DNA of 64,000 nucleotides, taken from NCBI GenBank assembly GCA_949752745.1, contig OX457029.1, positions 16,431,956 to 16,495,955 of the forward strand. The letters are read 5' to 3'. A model generated the notes under the pieces. The model made no database searches and was not told the origin of the DNA. It saw only the letters and a list, made by a program, of their open reading frames with translations. Source of the stretch: Protula sp. h YS-2021. Taxonomy: Eukaryota; Annelida; Polychaeta; Sabellida; Serpulidae. The position numbers and the translations under genes were made by a program. The number at the start of each line of letters is the position of its first letter. Position 1 is the stretch's first letter. Below are positions 23,850 through 34,894 of this stretch, one piece after another.

Positions 23850-24370
23850 AATAATAAGACGGCTCAGATGGCTGCCCTGTCCTTTTACATAGGGACTGCC
23901 TTCGTACAACCTTTCCTGTATCGTCACGGCACAATGGCAAATTGCTAATAAGCCGCCAAAGCATTTCGTTGTAGTCCTCTGGGGCGGTTGGTAGGCCGTC
24001 TTATTGTATGTTTTATTTGTGATTTATTTCTTTAGCTTATGACTCTGACTCAATGCTTCCAGATAATTGATCATTTATATTAATCGATCCTGGTATTAGT
24101 TGATTACTTATCCAATTGTCCGATCCATTAAATGTGGGCATGTTTGTGCGTACATCTCCCTTCAGATAACACAATTGCTCAAAAAAAAAAGATTCATGCC
24201 TTTAAAATATTATATCTATCCACAGAGTGGACTCGTTTCAAGAATAAGGTGTCACCATAAAGATATTTTTTATTTAAAAGCCTTTACGTAAAAGGCCTTT
24301 CTGTAAAAAAAAACTAACAGAGAGTACTTCTGGGCCTCTCCGCATTTTGTAATCTGATAGTTTGTCAGTT
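23850..24370 (+). repeat. Old copy of a sequence found in the 3' region of the Gypsy element
   Basis: The phrase ggctca-atggctgc--tgtcc-tt-acat-gg at 23,862 matches 46,036, and ctccgc-ttttgt-at followed by gtttgtcagtttgg at about 24,335 matches 46,515. The spacing is about 473 bp in both places and the order is the same. This is either a remnant of a related retrotransposon or a dispersed repeat present in both. Confidence 0.5.
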
Positions 24371-24408
24371 TGGCTTTAATTTTAAAAAAATATCCTGTCC
24401 ATTCGTGT

Positions 24409-24563
<155 letters not shown>

Positions 24564-24564
24564 A

Positions 24565-25505
24565 ATGACAATGAAGGCTTAGAGGTGGAATGACACCATG
24601 TCAGACACATACAAACAAATGTTTATGGTGAATGACAATGAAGGCTTACAGGTATCACAGGCGTAAAGCTTGCAATCTTTAAAAGCAATGCCAGTGGTTT
24701 TTAGAGTGAACGTTTGATATCACAACATTTTTTGTTAAATTTTTTGTGCAAATGAATTTGCTACTATCAAAAAAAACAGCTAAAGATTGTTCAGTAACGA
24801 ATCACTATCTGTTAAAATTAACGTTTTAATAAGGCTCCCTGCATTATTACTCGGTGAAACAATGTAAAAAGAGCACCATAGTTAGCACAGAAAAAAACAA
24901 TGAACCTTGCAGACCATTATACAGAGTATCCTTGTCCAGAAATTTTACCTTTTACCTCAAGATCTTTTATCTTGAGGCAGTACTGCAATGGAATGGGAAA
25001 CTGAGTATAATGCTGTCCAGATGAATCGTGTTAATTTTTACTCATCACCGGCGCCGGCGCTGTCACTGATTGTTTTACGGTAATTTGCGTATATTTCTTC
25101 CTTCTGAATAACAACTGATCCAAAAACCACAGCTACTGGCACAACGAACTGTTAACAAGGATGACCGGCGTTCCCACACTAACAAAAACAAATTTTCCCC
25201 AAACCCAAACATACAAATACACCAATGCACTAAATACAAAATACTAAACATAGAAAGGTAGTTTTTGTCAGTGAACTCCTAAAACACCATACCCTTTTAT
25301 ATAGCTAAAAACGGCCAGAAAAAGCTAAAGCATGCAATGACAGTATATAAATGAAATAAGATAAACTGGCGAATTTAAAATAAAAAAAAGAGAAAGTGGC
25401 ACACACCAGCTTCACAACTAGAAAAGTAAAATATTAGATTAACATTTTGGGTGGCATTACTGGGGTATTCAAACAAAATTATGCTAATTTAAAAAGAAAC
25501 TTAAA
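24565..25505. other. No recognised gene
   Basis: AT-rich sequence with only short ORFs. Repeated ccttttacctcaagatcttt and ttatcttgagg at about 24,950 form a small inverted repeat. Confidence 0.4.
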
Positions 25506-25509
25506 TATA

Positions 25510-26640
25510 TTTTTAATTGTTTCTTCTGGTGTTTCGACGGAGAACCCTTTTTGTTCTTAGTTTTGTTGTTCCCTTCAGGCCGCTCTGCATCACTGAGCAA
25601 TCGCTCAAGGGGAGTGGCCTGATCACAAGAGTGAGGCTTAACAGCCTCCTTCCCAGGATTGAGAAGCGGATTTCTTATGATGCATCTCTACCTCCTCGGC
25701 CCAACTGTAGAGTTGGGAAGAGAGAGGTATTGCGTTTAGGGCCAACGAATTCTCAACGCTTGCCTGCGCTGGAAAGTCACAGGTTGCAGTGGCCTCTCAA
25801 GGCAAATCTGCATTGCAGGGGATGGGGATCTCCCCCCCCCCACCTCCATATGGGCAATGTCTCGATGTTCCTTCGGAGAGGAAATAGAGACTGCCTCCAA
25901 AGAGGTCAGTAGGGCTGTCTCCGAAGAGACCTTTGTTTAGGAGGAAGCCGGAGTTTCCTCCTCAACAAATGGCATAGGGGTGAAAGGTACCTCTACACCT
26001 TGGAACTCCCACTCGTGAGGAACTGGTGTCTCTCTGAAGACAACAATATCCCGCTGAGCGGGAGGTGCCCGTACGTTTGGATACAGGCAATCCTGGGGAC
26101 GTCCTGGAACAGGCCGCCCACCAGCCGACCACAGGCCGACCACCAGCACCCCAAACGTAATGAGTATAAATCGAAATGTGCGTAATTGCACTTCCGATAG
26201 AAGGGCAAAGGGTATAACCGACAAGCCTTGCCTGAATCAAGGAGTATGGAATTTCCTCATCCGGTTCGGGCACATGGTGAGATTTTACCTCACCCATATG
26301 CCACGCAGCGACTTGTGTCAGAAACGCGGTAGGTGGGCAAGAGTGGCATTTACACACTTTACAGATTAAGACTACATGCTTACGCGTGTGTGCTTCAAAA
26401 CTGTGACAGTCCAAACACCTTTTCCCGTCTTCAGTGTTTGAAAATCGCTTTTGACATGTATGACATGTCAAACAGGCGAGCTTCTTCGTCCTTTTAGGGC
26501 CATGTACTGCAGAAAAAGATCCCGATCTCTTCTGCGTCGCGACAACCTTTGGTTGCACATCAGATGTGGAGCTGGAAGTCGAAACTAACGTAGCGGTTCC
26601 AGAAGTCGACACTTCCTAAGTAGTAGTTTTGACTCTCACT
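25510..26640 (-). pseudogene. Broken relative of the Gypsy zinc-finger ORF (43,913-45,328)
   Basis: Three minus-strand frames together follow the intact ORF. A paired-Cys segment (TCHTCQKRF, then HTRKHVVLICKVCKCH) aligns with CGECGRNF and HTTKNICLVCTLCSCH. Next, MPFYRKCNYAHFDLYSLRLG with CWW aligns with IPFCRVCFYSNFKLFSHWLG with CWC. A lysine-rich C-terminal tail (KTKNKKGSPSKHQKKQLK) corresponds to KKKKRKHKKQKSKN. At least two frameshifts separate these parts. More open minus-strand sequence continues to 27,084 (Pro/Ser/Ala-rich) and may be its N-terminal part. No LTRs were found around it. Confidence 0.72.
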
Positions 26641-27170
26641 TACGGAGTGACAGACCTGACAACTACGCTTTCTGCTTTCGAAGCAGAAGGCTGTGAAGCA
26701 ACAAACTTGGTGGATGTCTTCGCTGACGATTTTCCGACTTGAGGTAAAGCAGGGAAATCGCCACCCAGCACAGCAGCGCAGTAGGCCGGTTTCGACTGTA
26801 TACCAGGCAGTGGTGACACAACCTGTGAGCATGGTGATGTGTTCATCCTACCCACTGGTACAGGGTTCAGGGTGAAAAACGTCTGTCCCCATGGGCCTTG
26901 CACCGGAAAAAGCTGCAAGGGTGCAGTCTGATATAGAGGCTGCCCAGGCAGATGCGAAGCGGCAACTGGTGTTGCGCTCGCCGGTTGCTGGCAAACTGCT
27001 GTAACAGCACTTCCACAAGCTGTACCTACGGCTGAGTTTAGCAGGACCTCCTGGCTCAGGCAAACAAACCCAAGCTAAAAACACGTCTTAACACTTCAGG
27101 TTCCAAGGCCAAAGTGTTTTTATTTTTTAAATATTCTGAATTACGTAGTGGTGTTTGTAATACGTGCGTC

Positions 27171-27189
27171 TGCGCAACATCGTTGCGCA
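27171..27189. other. Short perfect hairpin
   Basis: TGCGCAAC-ATC-GTTGCGCA, an 8-bp stem with a 3-nt loop in a locally GC-rich patch (27,140-27,290). A second pair, gcaccgg/ccggtgc, flanks about 27,233-27,275. It is possibly a remnant promoter or LTR of the adjoining broken element. Confidence 0.5.
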
Positions 27190-27884
27190 CACCTCCGTAA
27201 TATGCAACTGCAATTACCCAGCATTCCCCCCGCACCGGGACTGCAGTTTGTAAGCAACAGTGTTTCCGGTGCGGAACTAATTAGACAAACAAGTTAATAT
27301 ATTGCAGCAAAGGCCAGTTCTCCACAGATCTTTGGGTTTAAACTGTGGCCTTGGATCAGACCTATAGGCAATAGGCCGATTATAGCACTAACTGCATCGA
27401 TATTTCTGGTTTTGGATCCTTGCAGTAGCTACAGTTGATCGTTTTATATATCAATTGCATCAATTTAGGTTTAACATCATAACTTTGAGCTCAGCTTCGG
27501 TTGTCAATTTCTCTCTGATTCTATATATAAACCGCAAAATTTTTATTCGCACCATAAAATGTAAAACAAAAAAAGGATTTATAAACAATGTTTGTTGTTA
27601 TTTCTTATTCACCAACATTCAAGAGTTCATTGTGATTCAATATAGGATACTTTGCTTGGAACCCCTCAAATTTGACCACCCTTGCAAATGCGACCAACTT
27701 GACCCAGTCCCACAGGTGGTGGTATTGTCGGGGTTCTGGTGTAAATAAAATCAATCATTATCATAATGTTGTTTAGTTCTACTATCATTATGGGTGTATG
27801 CCAGATGTTTTTCAAAAATAATTTGTTTCATTTGCTGCACTTTTGCTTCTTTGAAAGACAGCAAAGAAGGAAAAGTACACATCA

Positions 27885-28145
27885 CCAATTTCTTGTTAAA
27901 TTTCGTTTCAGAAGGTTCCTTAATAACGGCAGCAATATTTCTACATGTTCTTATAATCCTCCTTGTTGATTTTTTTTATTTTTCTTTGATGGAGGCTCTT
28001 TTATTGGCTAATTTTATCATTTTGTCTTTGTGCCTTTAAATTTCTGAAATTGCTGATCGTTGAGCAGTATATTGCCTTCAAAATATTCAGACACATCTCA
28101 AACAATATTTTCAGCTCTCGTCGTGTGGCTTGGTTAAGAAGCGAT
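27885..28145 (-). pseudogene. Remnant of a second Polinton: pVI-like small capsid-associated protein
   Basis: The minus strand reads LLNQATRRELKILFEMCLNI, then NQQGGL and LLPLLRNLL in shifted frames. This parallels the Polinton protein at 52,881-53,198 (LLQQATKEELTSLFEICLNI; LLNQKGGF; LALPLLAQLLL). Stops and frameshifts are present. It is too diverged to be a recent duplicate, so it comes from a different Polinton family or an older insertion. Confidence 0.7.
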
Positions 28146-28157
28146 GTACAACACATA

Positions 28158-28465
28158 TATATCGGTTTGTAGACTACGAAGCCATCACTATAGGAGACTA
28201 GAATAGGTGACTGGTGATGTACATCGAATGCAGAAAAACTGGTTGACACGCCGTCTACAAGACACTGTGTCGGAAAAGCACAAATAAAAGAAATAAATTC
28301 AATAAAATCTTTTAATTCAACGGGACCTCACCGCGAACTTAACATTGTGTACCGACCCGTCACAGTGCCGTGTTGTACCATTTGCAAAACGACACTGTCG
28401 AACACGACCATAGGGCAAAACTTGACTGTGCCGAAACAACACAAAACCAGTCACGTGATGATAAC
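28158..28465. repeat. Dispersed repeat copy B (partner at 14797-15235)
   Basis: Colinear with the copy at 14.8 kb but with deletions. It abuts the Polinton remnant on one side and the tyrosine-recombinase remnant on the other. Confidence 0.75.
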
Positions 28466-28499
28466 TATAGTCTATTTGGGCATGTTCTTCTTGAAAGCC

Positions 28500-29228
28500 C
28501 TCTTTCTACCTAAATGCTGAGAAGCCCTGCATGCAAAACGACTATTATTAATCACTCATTCAACAAATGGACCACGAATATGAAAATTCGTTAACGTCTT
28601 GGTTGTGTATTCTTGTAAATAGTGTTTAATAAATATGTTTACAGAGGCCCAACAGCCAACCCGAAAAATTACACATTGACACACCATTAGAACTGCACAA
28701 ACAATGAACTAAATGTCTGACCTGATGGGCCTTAGCTGACAACTTCTTTTGCATTACATCAGCGGGTTCTTTCATAAGAGCTTATTGCGCTAACAAAATG
28801 TCCTTTATATAACTAGATAGAGATGCTTTAGAAAGATCTACCTTTATACTACACATGAATGAAATAAACAGACGTCTTTGCAAAGAGGTGCGAAAGGTTT
28901 CGATACTATTGCGTGACTTCACACCCAGCAAGGTTGGAATGACAATTTGCATTAATGTACCTAAGCCTTTGGTCTCAATGTGCGTCTTGCCCAGAAAATA
29001 AGGTATTGGTTTTAGGAACACTGCCTCCCATGAGCCATTGACTTGACTGAAAGAGTCTAGCAAGGCATATATTTTCAAGTGGAGGCCAAAAACACACTTG
29101 GTGGTAATTTGGTGGTAATTATCGAATGAGGGAAGAGTGGATAAGAGACATTTCAAAACCAGACACACACCCCAAGAAACCACCCTTCTATCTGCTAGAG
29201 AACGCTCCAACTCCAAGGACCTGATCAA
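28500..29228 (-). pseudogene. Tyrosine recombinase remnant (DIRS/Ngaro- or Crypton-type)
   Basis: The minus-strand ORF 29,228-28,782 reads VFLKPIPYFLGKT, VIPTLLGVK, RRLFISFMCSIKVDLSKASL and SSYIKDILLA. It then continues past a stop as KAHQVRHLVH and, in a shifted frame, GWASVNIFIKHYLQ. These fit the H-x-x-R, W and nucleophile-Tyr motifs of the recombinases in DIRS-like retrotransposons and Cryptons. The usual upstream catalytic Arg block is not clear (ALLDSFSQVNGSW), so it may be lost. No RT was found near, so the element type is open. Confidence 0.6.
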
Positions 29229-30379
29229 ATCCTACAACATGCCATGGCACGTGGCGAAGCTTGTTGGGAAACTGTCAGCGATGCGGCAGCCGATGGCACA
29301 AGTGTAGCAAGCGGCGGCAGCGGCAGCGGTGGTGTTTTCGTCATCGGTAACAGCTTCGGCAATGACAGCTGATGTTCAGTACAAAATGAGTACTTGGGCA
29401 GTTCATACTCACTCACGTCTTATTCCTCTTCACCACAGGACGAGTGTTTGGCGGATAAAAACGACGAAAAGCCGTAGGTAAAATCATCATCAGATCTACC
29501 GTAGACACCGTCAAAGAGGTACTTGTGTTGCTGTTGGTGACTCTAATTCCGTGTCTATGCAGGTGACGCACTAAGATACGATGTGGCCGACGCTACCGAT
29601 GCCAGAAGATCAAGTACCTTTAATTCTTCGTTTGATGCACCACGCAACGTGCCATTGCGAACCTCTTAAGCACAGATAAGTCCTTCATAGAACAAGGCGC
29701 TGTATCGCACTGCTAACACGATTTTGGCCTCCGTGCTCGAAGGAATAGTCACACTTTATTAACTTCCTGCGGAGTTACGTTGGTTTCTACTTTCAGGTTA
29801 CTTTATACAGCATACGACGACAGCACGTCGTTAACACAGACTGAATAGCTGCATGCACAGTGGGCGTCGATGGGAGTCAGGGCTTGTTCGGTTGACTGAA
29901 GCATCAGTGTCTGATTTGCCAATCATAATCGTGGCCGCTGGCAACACAGGTTGTTGTGACGCTGATTCCACCCTTACAAGGCTTATGCCCTTTAGCGCGC
30001 ATGCAAACCTACCCTCTACGCTGTAACAGAAAGGAAAAGAGTGAGTCCACCAAGAGCGCACGCTAATCGCAGCGGCTGTCCAGAGTACTAAGTTGTGCAA
30101 CAGAAATCTGTAGTGCACCTCGTGTGTAGATTAGCGTGAACACAAGATATAGGGATCGAATGCTGGTCTGCAACAAAAACCACTCACATAAGTATGCACT
30201 TACAACCGCAGATTCGATAAAAGTCATTAAACCAAGACACGACACGATCAGTTAAAATGGCATTAGAACCTTGAAAGCAGTTATATAAAGTCACAACAGA
30301 GACGTTCGACATGATCAAAAATCTACGCGACGGAATGTCACTTTCACGACCCAAAGCTATAACGATAACTATCACAGCA
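29229..30379. other. No recognised gene
   Basis: Slightly GC-richer than its surroundings, with a few ORFs of 60-95 codons on the minus strand and no domain I can name. A short Ala/Pro-rich frame at 29,225-29,416 is low-complexity. Confidence 0.35.
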
Positions 30380-30910
30380 TCCGGTGACACTTTATCAAGT
30401 TCCGACACATTGCCGACCGGTAACAGTCACTGGTCGTGACAGCGGTGCACGAATCGTGACAGGAACGACCCGTCACAGTGACAAGTTGTCACAGCCACGA
30501 TCCGTCGCATACACAATCACCGCCAGCAGCGACCAGTCACGCGGTCCACCCGGCACTGCCACGGGTCGTGACGACGACAACCCGTTGCGTGCACGACCCG
30601 AAACAGCAGCGATCCGTAAATGTGACGGATCGTGACAGACACAACTCGCTGCATGTATGACCCGAGACCCTGACAACCCTTCATGTGGTCGATCCATCAC
30701 ATTCACGGGTCGTGCCAGACACGACAACAGAGCGTATGTACTCGAACCACGCGAGCATGGCAAACTCGATTCAACAGAATGACAATACGTCAACACAACC
30801 TTCAAAATTGCAAGAACTGTCACAGTGCACATGCGCAATAGCAGGTAATAAGGAAACACACCCCCCCCCCCAGTGTGACGGATCGCTGCAGTCACGACAT
30901 GGGCACATGC
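30380..30910. repeat. Degenerate repeat rich in cgtgac / gtcacg
   Basis: Some fifteen variants of ggtcgtgacag, cgacccgtcac and cacgatccgt occur in both orientations. The ORFs here (for example 129-140 codons) are full of His/Arg/Thr from the repeat and are not considered genes. Confidence 0.6.
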
Positions 30911-32424
30911 TCAATCACATGATCATACCTGTGGGGATGCCACCAGCAGCAGAACTTCGTGGTATTTATGCAAAGCAGCCCCTATGGAAACTATATACCC
31001 GTGATAGGGCTAGGAAGAACTCATACGGTGATACAGTGAGAATGCATTCACGGTCTCGCACATACGACGACTAATAGAATGTCACAATGGCGTTCCCTCT
31101 GCGGATATGACAACGACATGAACAACTCAGTAGGAGAGGCGGTAACCAACTGTAACCAACACCATAGTTCTTGATGTCCGAAAAACATTCACCGAACGAA
31201 AGACGGTATGACAAAACCAAGAACCACTACGTGCAGGAACACGCGAACAAGAGGAAATTTAGAGTATAATATGGATACCAATAAATATAAATAATATCCA
31301 AAACATTATGCAAATCACCTTGAATTTAATCCGTCATAATCATAACATGTGGATGGCTAAAAAGTCATGTTTATCGATTCGCGATACATATGAATTGGTG
31401 ACTGACACTGCCGCGAGTCTGATTAGTCGGTTGGTTGACAATGCATTGTGAACACAGTAACAGGGGAACTCGTCCAATGTTTGCATTTGTGGTCATATCC
31501 CGCAAAATATTCAATGTCAATACATTGGAAACTTCCAAAGTGATAGTTTGATAGTTTACAAGCTGATATTTTTGAAATTAAAAAATCATTTTTGCAAGTA
31601 AAATATCTTGTAGCCTTAGAAGATAGCATTCGAATTATACCCGACCACCTGTCTATCAATTTTGACCGTGGTTTTAGATAAGCTGGGCATTTTTCAGTCA
31701 GGTGATTGAGACTTCGCCGACTGTGATTTGTCGGTTTACTCATAACAATTGACTATTAAAGAAATTAAATACTTGTTATGGACCACTAATCATCCTCGTT
31801 GAGGACAGTCCAAATATATTTTGCTCAGGTGCTGTAGCCAAGTTGTTACAATGTTGACACATACAGGTGATAGATAGCACATAATAAATCACATGTCCAT
31901 TAGGAGTTCACTGAGACAGTCCAACGTGTTAGCGGCTGCAAGCTTAGTGTCATGCAATGTGGCACGTGATACATGTTGCAAACGTTTGTTTGCTGTTATT
32001 TTCTGTAAACAAACAAATAACGGTTAGCTTTGGTGTTGAAACCTAACTTCCTCAATTATGATTCTCAATGCACTTCACTAAATACCTCGTAGTAATGGCT
32101 TCTACATCTACTGGTTATTTTACTCATCAAAATGTGCACAAAGAAATTAAATACTTCATGACAATATTCGCGAGTCTACAGTATTTGCGAGGACATTGTT
32201 CAGTCTCGGAGCCAAAGTGAAACGCGCAAAGTCAGGATGATCTTGTTTATTACTCGAAATATAGGTGAAAACTGTAAACAAATAATAAATTTACAAAATA
32301 AATAAAATACTAAATTAAAGAAACAAACCATTCACACTTTACAAAAACAAACGAACATTTTACGCCAACAAGCAAACATTCTGACACAAACAATAAAACA
32401 CATACGACAAGACACCTCATATCA

Positions 32425-32745
32425 AATGCGCATGCGCTCATAGACATGCACCCAGACACGTCCCCGAGAGAGAGAGGGACGCCAAGTAACATGCGTGCAC
32501 AGACATACGCCTGACAAGTCTCCACAGACAAACGCCAATTAATGGACAAGAATAGACACACACACGCACAGACGCTCAAAACTTGTCCCACAAAGACAAA
32601 CGCCACAGAGACGAACAGATACACACGCACAGACGCTCAAAACACGGAGAGAGACGCCAATTAACAAAATCCGCATGCGTACGCAGACATGTGCCCACAC
32701 ACCTCCCCGGCAGAGAGGAACGCCAAGTAACACACACACAAGCAT
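32425..32745. repeat. Degenerate tandem repeat just left of the Polinton
   Basis: Phrases cgcatgcg--c--agacatg, cccagacacgtcccc--gagag, agagggacgccaagtaaca and cacacgcacagacgctcaaa each occur twice, about 220-250 bp apart, with smaller internal repeats (acagacgctcaaaac). No gene is present. Confidence 0.7.
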
Positions 32746-32788
32746 AACGTTTAGATATTAATTTCACAGGTATTTTATCAACAAGACT

Positions 32789-33052
32789 AGTAGTTGAGAA
32801 ACAAGGATTCTGGGCCAGAAAGTGACGTCATAATGATGTCATAGGTCGGTCCAGAATCCAACAAGTATTCTGGACCAGGAAGTGACGTCATAATAACGTC
32901 AAAGGGTGGCCCAGAACCCCCATAGGTTTCCATTCCAGTTTTGGATAGAGCGCTCGCCTGTTCGAATGACGTGAAAATGACGTCACACGTCACGTGGTAA
33001 TGACGTCATAAGTCTCGTGATGACGTCATGATGACATCATGGTGACATCATA
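32789..33052 (+). repeat. Polinton left terminal inverted repeat
   Basis: It matches the right end with about 90 % identity in the outer part but carries an internal partial duplication (attctgg-ccag-aagtgacg occurs at about 32,808 and 32,868). It contains five exact TGACGTCA palindromes plus several near matches. Confidence 0.88.
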
Positions 33053-33314
33053 ACAACGTTAGACTCTCTTAAGCAATATAACCCTAACCCTAGGTCATAG
33101 AGTGCGTTATGAATGTGTATGATGATTGTACATTATGAATTAGCACATTATGAATATGTTATAAGGCAGGTACTGTGTGCTGACCCCCTCCCAGGATATA
33201 CTATGCGCCAACCCCCCCCCCCCCCCCCCCCGTAGAAAGGGAGATGACGTCAACTCAGCGTAATCAAGTCGTATATAAGTGTGGCTTCACCTTTGGTTTG
33301 CCGACCATACCAAC

Positions 33315-33662
33315 ATGACTAGTAAGACAGTGATGCGAGACGGCCGTGAAGTGACGCTGACCACAGAATGCTACAAGTGCTGGGTGTGGCTGGAGTATGC
33401 AGGACAGCCACACAACTGCCCGATGCAAAACAATGCACCGCGACGGTTCTGCTGCAAGACCTGAGGTGGTCTGATTTGGTATAGGTTTGCGGCGACGTTG
33501 CCTGGGCCAGGACCGGCGTGTACAGACTGCTGGTGGTGCGGTGCGACCCTGAAGATGAAGAGCTATTGTAACAGCCATTCCTTCAAGTGTGCGGGAAGAC
33601 CGTTTACGATGAAGGAGTATTACGAGTACCAACGCCGCTGCAGAAATCCAGCTTGTTGGTGA
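33315..33662 (+). pseudogene. Polinton left-end Cys-rich gene with one in-frame stop
   Basis: ATG at 33315 opens a frame of 115 codons to TGA at 33660, interrupted only by TGA at 33462-33464. It contains many Cys (TECYKCWVWLEYAGQPHNCP; CTDCWWCG; KCAGRPFTMKEYY; RCRNPACW), suggesting a small zinc-binding protein. A shortened homologue lies at the other end of the element on the minus strand (60,047-60,420), sharing VTLTTEC, VWLEYA-QPHNCP and FKCAGRPFTMKEYY. A TGACGTCA site lies about 70 bp upstream, and a histone-type stem-loop lies 22 nt downstream. Function unknown. Confidence 0.7.
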
Positions 33663-33684
33663 ACAGCCAACATACTAAAACTTT

Positions 33685-33700
33685 GACCCTTTTAAGGGCC
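33685..33700 (+). promoter_or_regulatory. Histone-mRNA-type 3' stem-loop (one mismatch)
   Basis: GACCCTTTTAAGGGCC lies 22 nt after the stop of the Cys-rich gene. It equals the right-end copy except for one base in the stem. The flanks are conserved with the right copy too (ctaaaacttt before, cct-t-ttacgaaatga after). Confidence 0.5.
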
Positions 33701-33767
33701 CTCCTGTGTTACGAAATGATGCTAAGTCTGTCTATGAGTGAGTGTGAATGTGTTGGGTTTTGACCTT

Positions 33768-34035
33768 ACCCCCCCCCCCCACCCATTTTGAGATTATTGC
33801 ACATTTACACGTTTCAGACAATTCTGAACATTTTTGGTTTTTTTACCTCTGACCCCCCTCTCATTTTGAGATTATTGCACATTTACACGTTTTAGACAAT
33901 TCTGAACATTTTTGTTTTTGTTTTTTTTTTACCTCTGATCCCCTTCCCCCCCCCCCCCCTCATTTTGAGATTATTGCATATTTACACGTTTCAGACAATT
34001 CTGAACATTTTTGTTTTTTTGACCTCTGACCACCC
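33768..34035. repeat. Tandem repeat, three copies of about 95 bp
   Basis: cattttgagattattgcaca then tttacacgttt-agacaattctgaacatttttg occurs three times, separated by poly-C and poly-T runs. Non-coding spacer of the Polinton. Confidence 0.85.
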
Positions 34036-34233
34036 GCCCTTCCCATCTTGTCATATGGCTAACTTCAACAGCGTATAACTTTAAAAATTGACCGATTTGA
34101 ACCATTCTTTCACTAAAATGTTCATTAAGACTTCATCTATAAATAACCTTTAGTTTGGGAAAATCCAATACAATAAATGTGTTAGCTTTCATCATTAGCA
34201 ATGTAAACATTACGTCACCGATGTGCAGAGACC

Positions 34234-34617
34234 ATGGATGATGTCTTCAAAGTGAACTATGCTGACTATGTGTTTTCAAAGCTTCCTGCTTTTGAATCGG
34301 ATTGGATTTTGCAAGTGAAGAATTTGCATAAGCATTGGGAAGCTGTTAGAAAGGCAATTCCAAGAAATCATTTCATCCACTTGTTTTTGCGCGAATGGGA
34401 AGAACTACATTTACCATTAACTTATGACATTGATTCAGCATTTATCCACGCGAATACAATTTGGGCAGCTGGGTTCATGCTAGTTGTAGCTGCTAGAATT
34501 ATTTAACATTGTGATGATGACGCTCCACTGACGACGAATGTATCAGAACTTGTTCGATTCAAAAATGGACGAGTTGAAGTAAATTCAGAACTTTGTAACA
34601 TGTTTGAAGAACTATAA
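34234..34617 (+). pseudogene. Polinton ORF, unknown function, one in-frame stop
   Basis: The frame from ATG 34234 runs to TAA 34615 (about 127 codons) with a single internal TAA at 34504-34506. It encodes a soluble-looking protein: N-terminal FKVNYADYVFSKLPAFESDW, then FLREWEELHLPLTYD and, after the stop, NVSELVRFKNGRVEVNSELC. I recognise no domain. Sequence between this gene and the next (34,618-34,894) holds a broken frame with FKISANLTITVEHEEFGLFL and LGDDCVSELEKF, probably the 5' part of the following gene. Confidence 0.55.
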
Positions 34618-34894
34618 GGGTGCTGACTCAGCAGATATATGGCATAAAAGGGGTAGGGAGGAGGACTAAAGTCATCATTTCATGTACAGTCGTGGAGAAA
34701 ACAAGCAGCTTTAAAATTAGTGCAAACTTAACCATTACTGTGGAGCATGAAGAATTTGGACTATTTCTTCAAATCAAACGTGGAGAGAGATGGTGTGCTT
34801 TATCACCATCTTAGGGGATGATTGTGTGTCAGAGCTTGAAAAATTTACGTGACATTGGCTTCAAACTGTACTTGAAGTAATTTCATACCAAGAC

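Noticed and set aside
25517..25912. 131-codon plus-strand ORF
   Set aside because: Antisense to the zinc-finger pseudogene, whose minus-strand frame has recognisable similarity.
30473..31074. ORFs of 129-140 codons on opposite strands
   Set aside because: Both follow the cgtgac repeat field; composition is repeat-driven, and no domain or splice context is visible.
33081..33095. aaccctaaccctagg, resembling telomere repeats
   Set aside because: Only two units inside the Polinton left region; no telomeric array, so chance or a tiny insertion.
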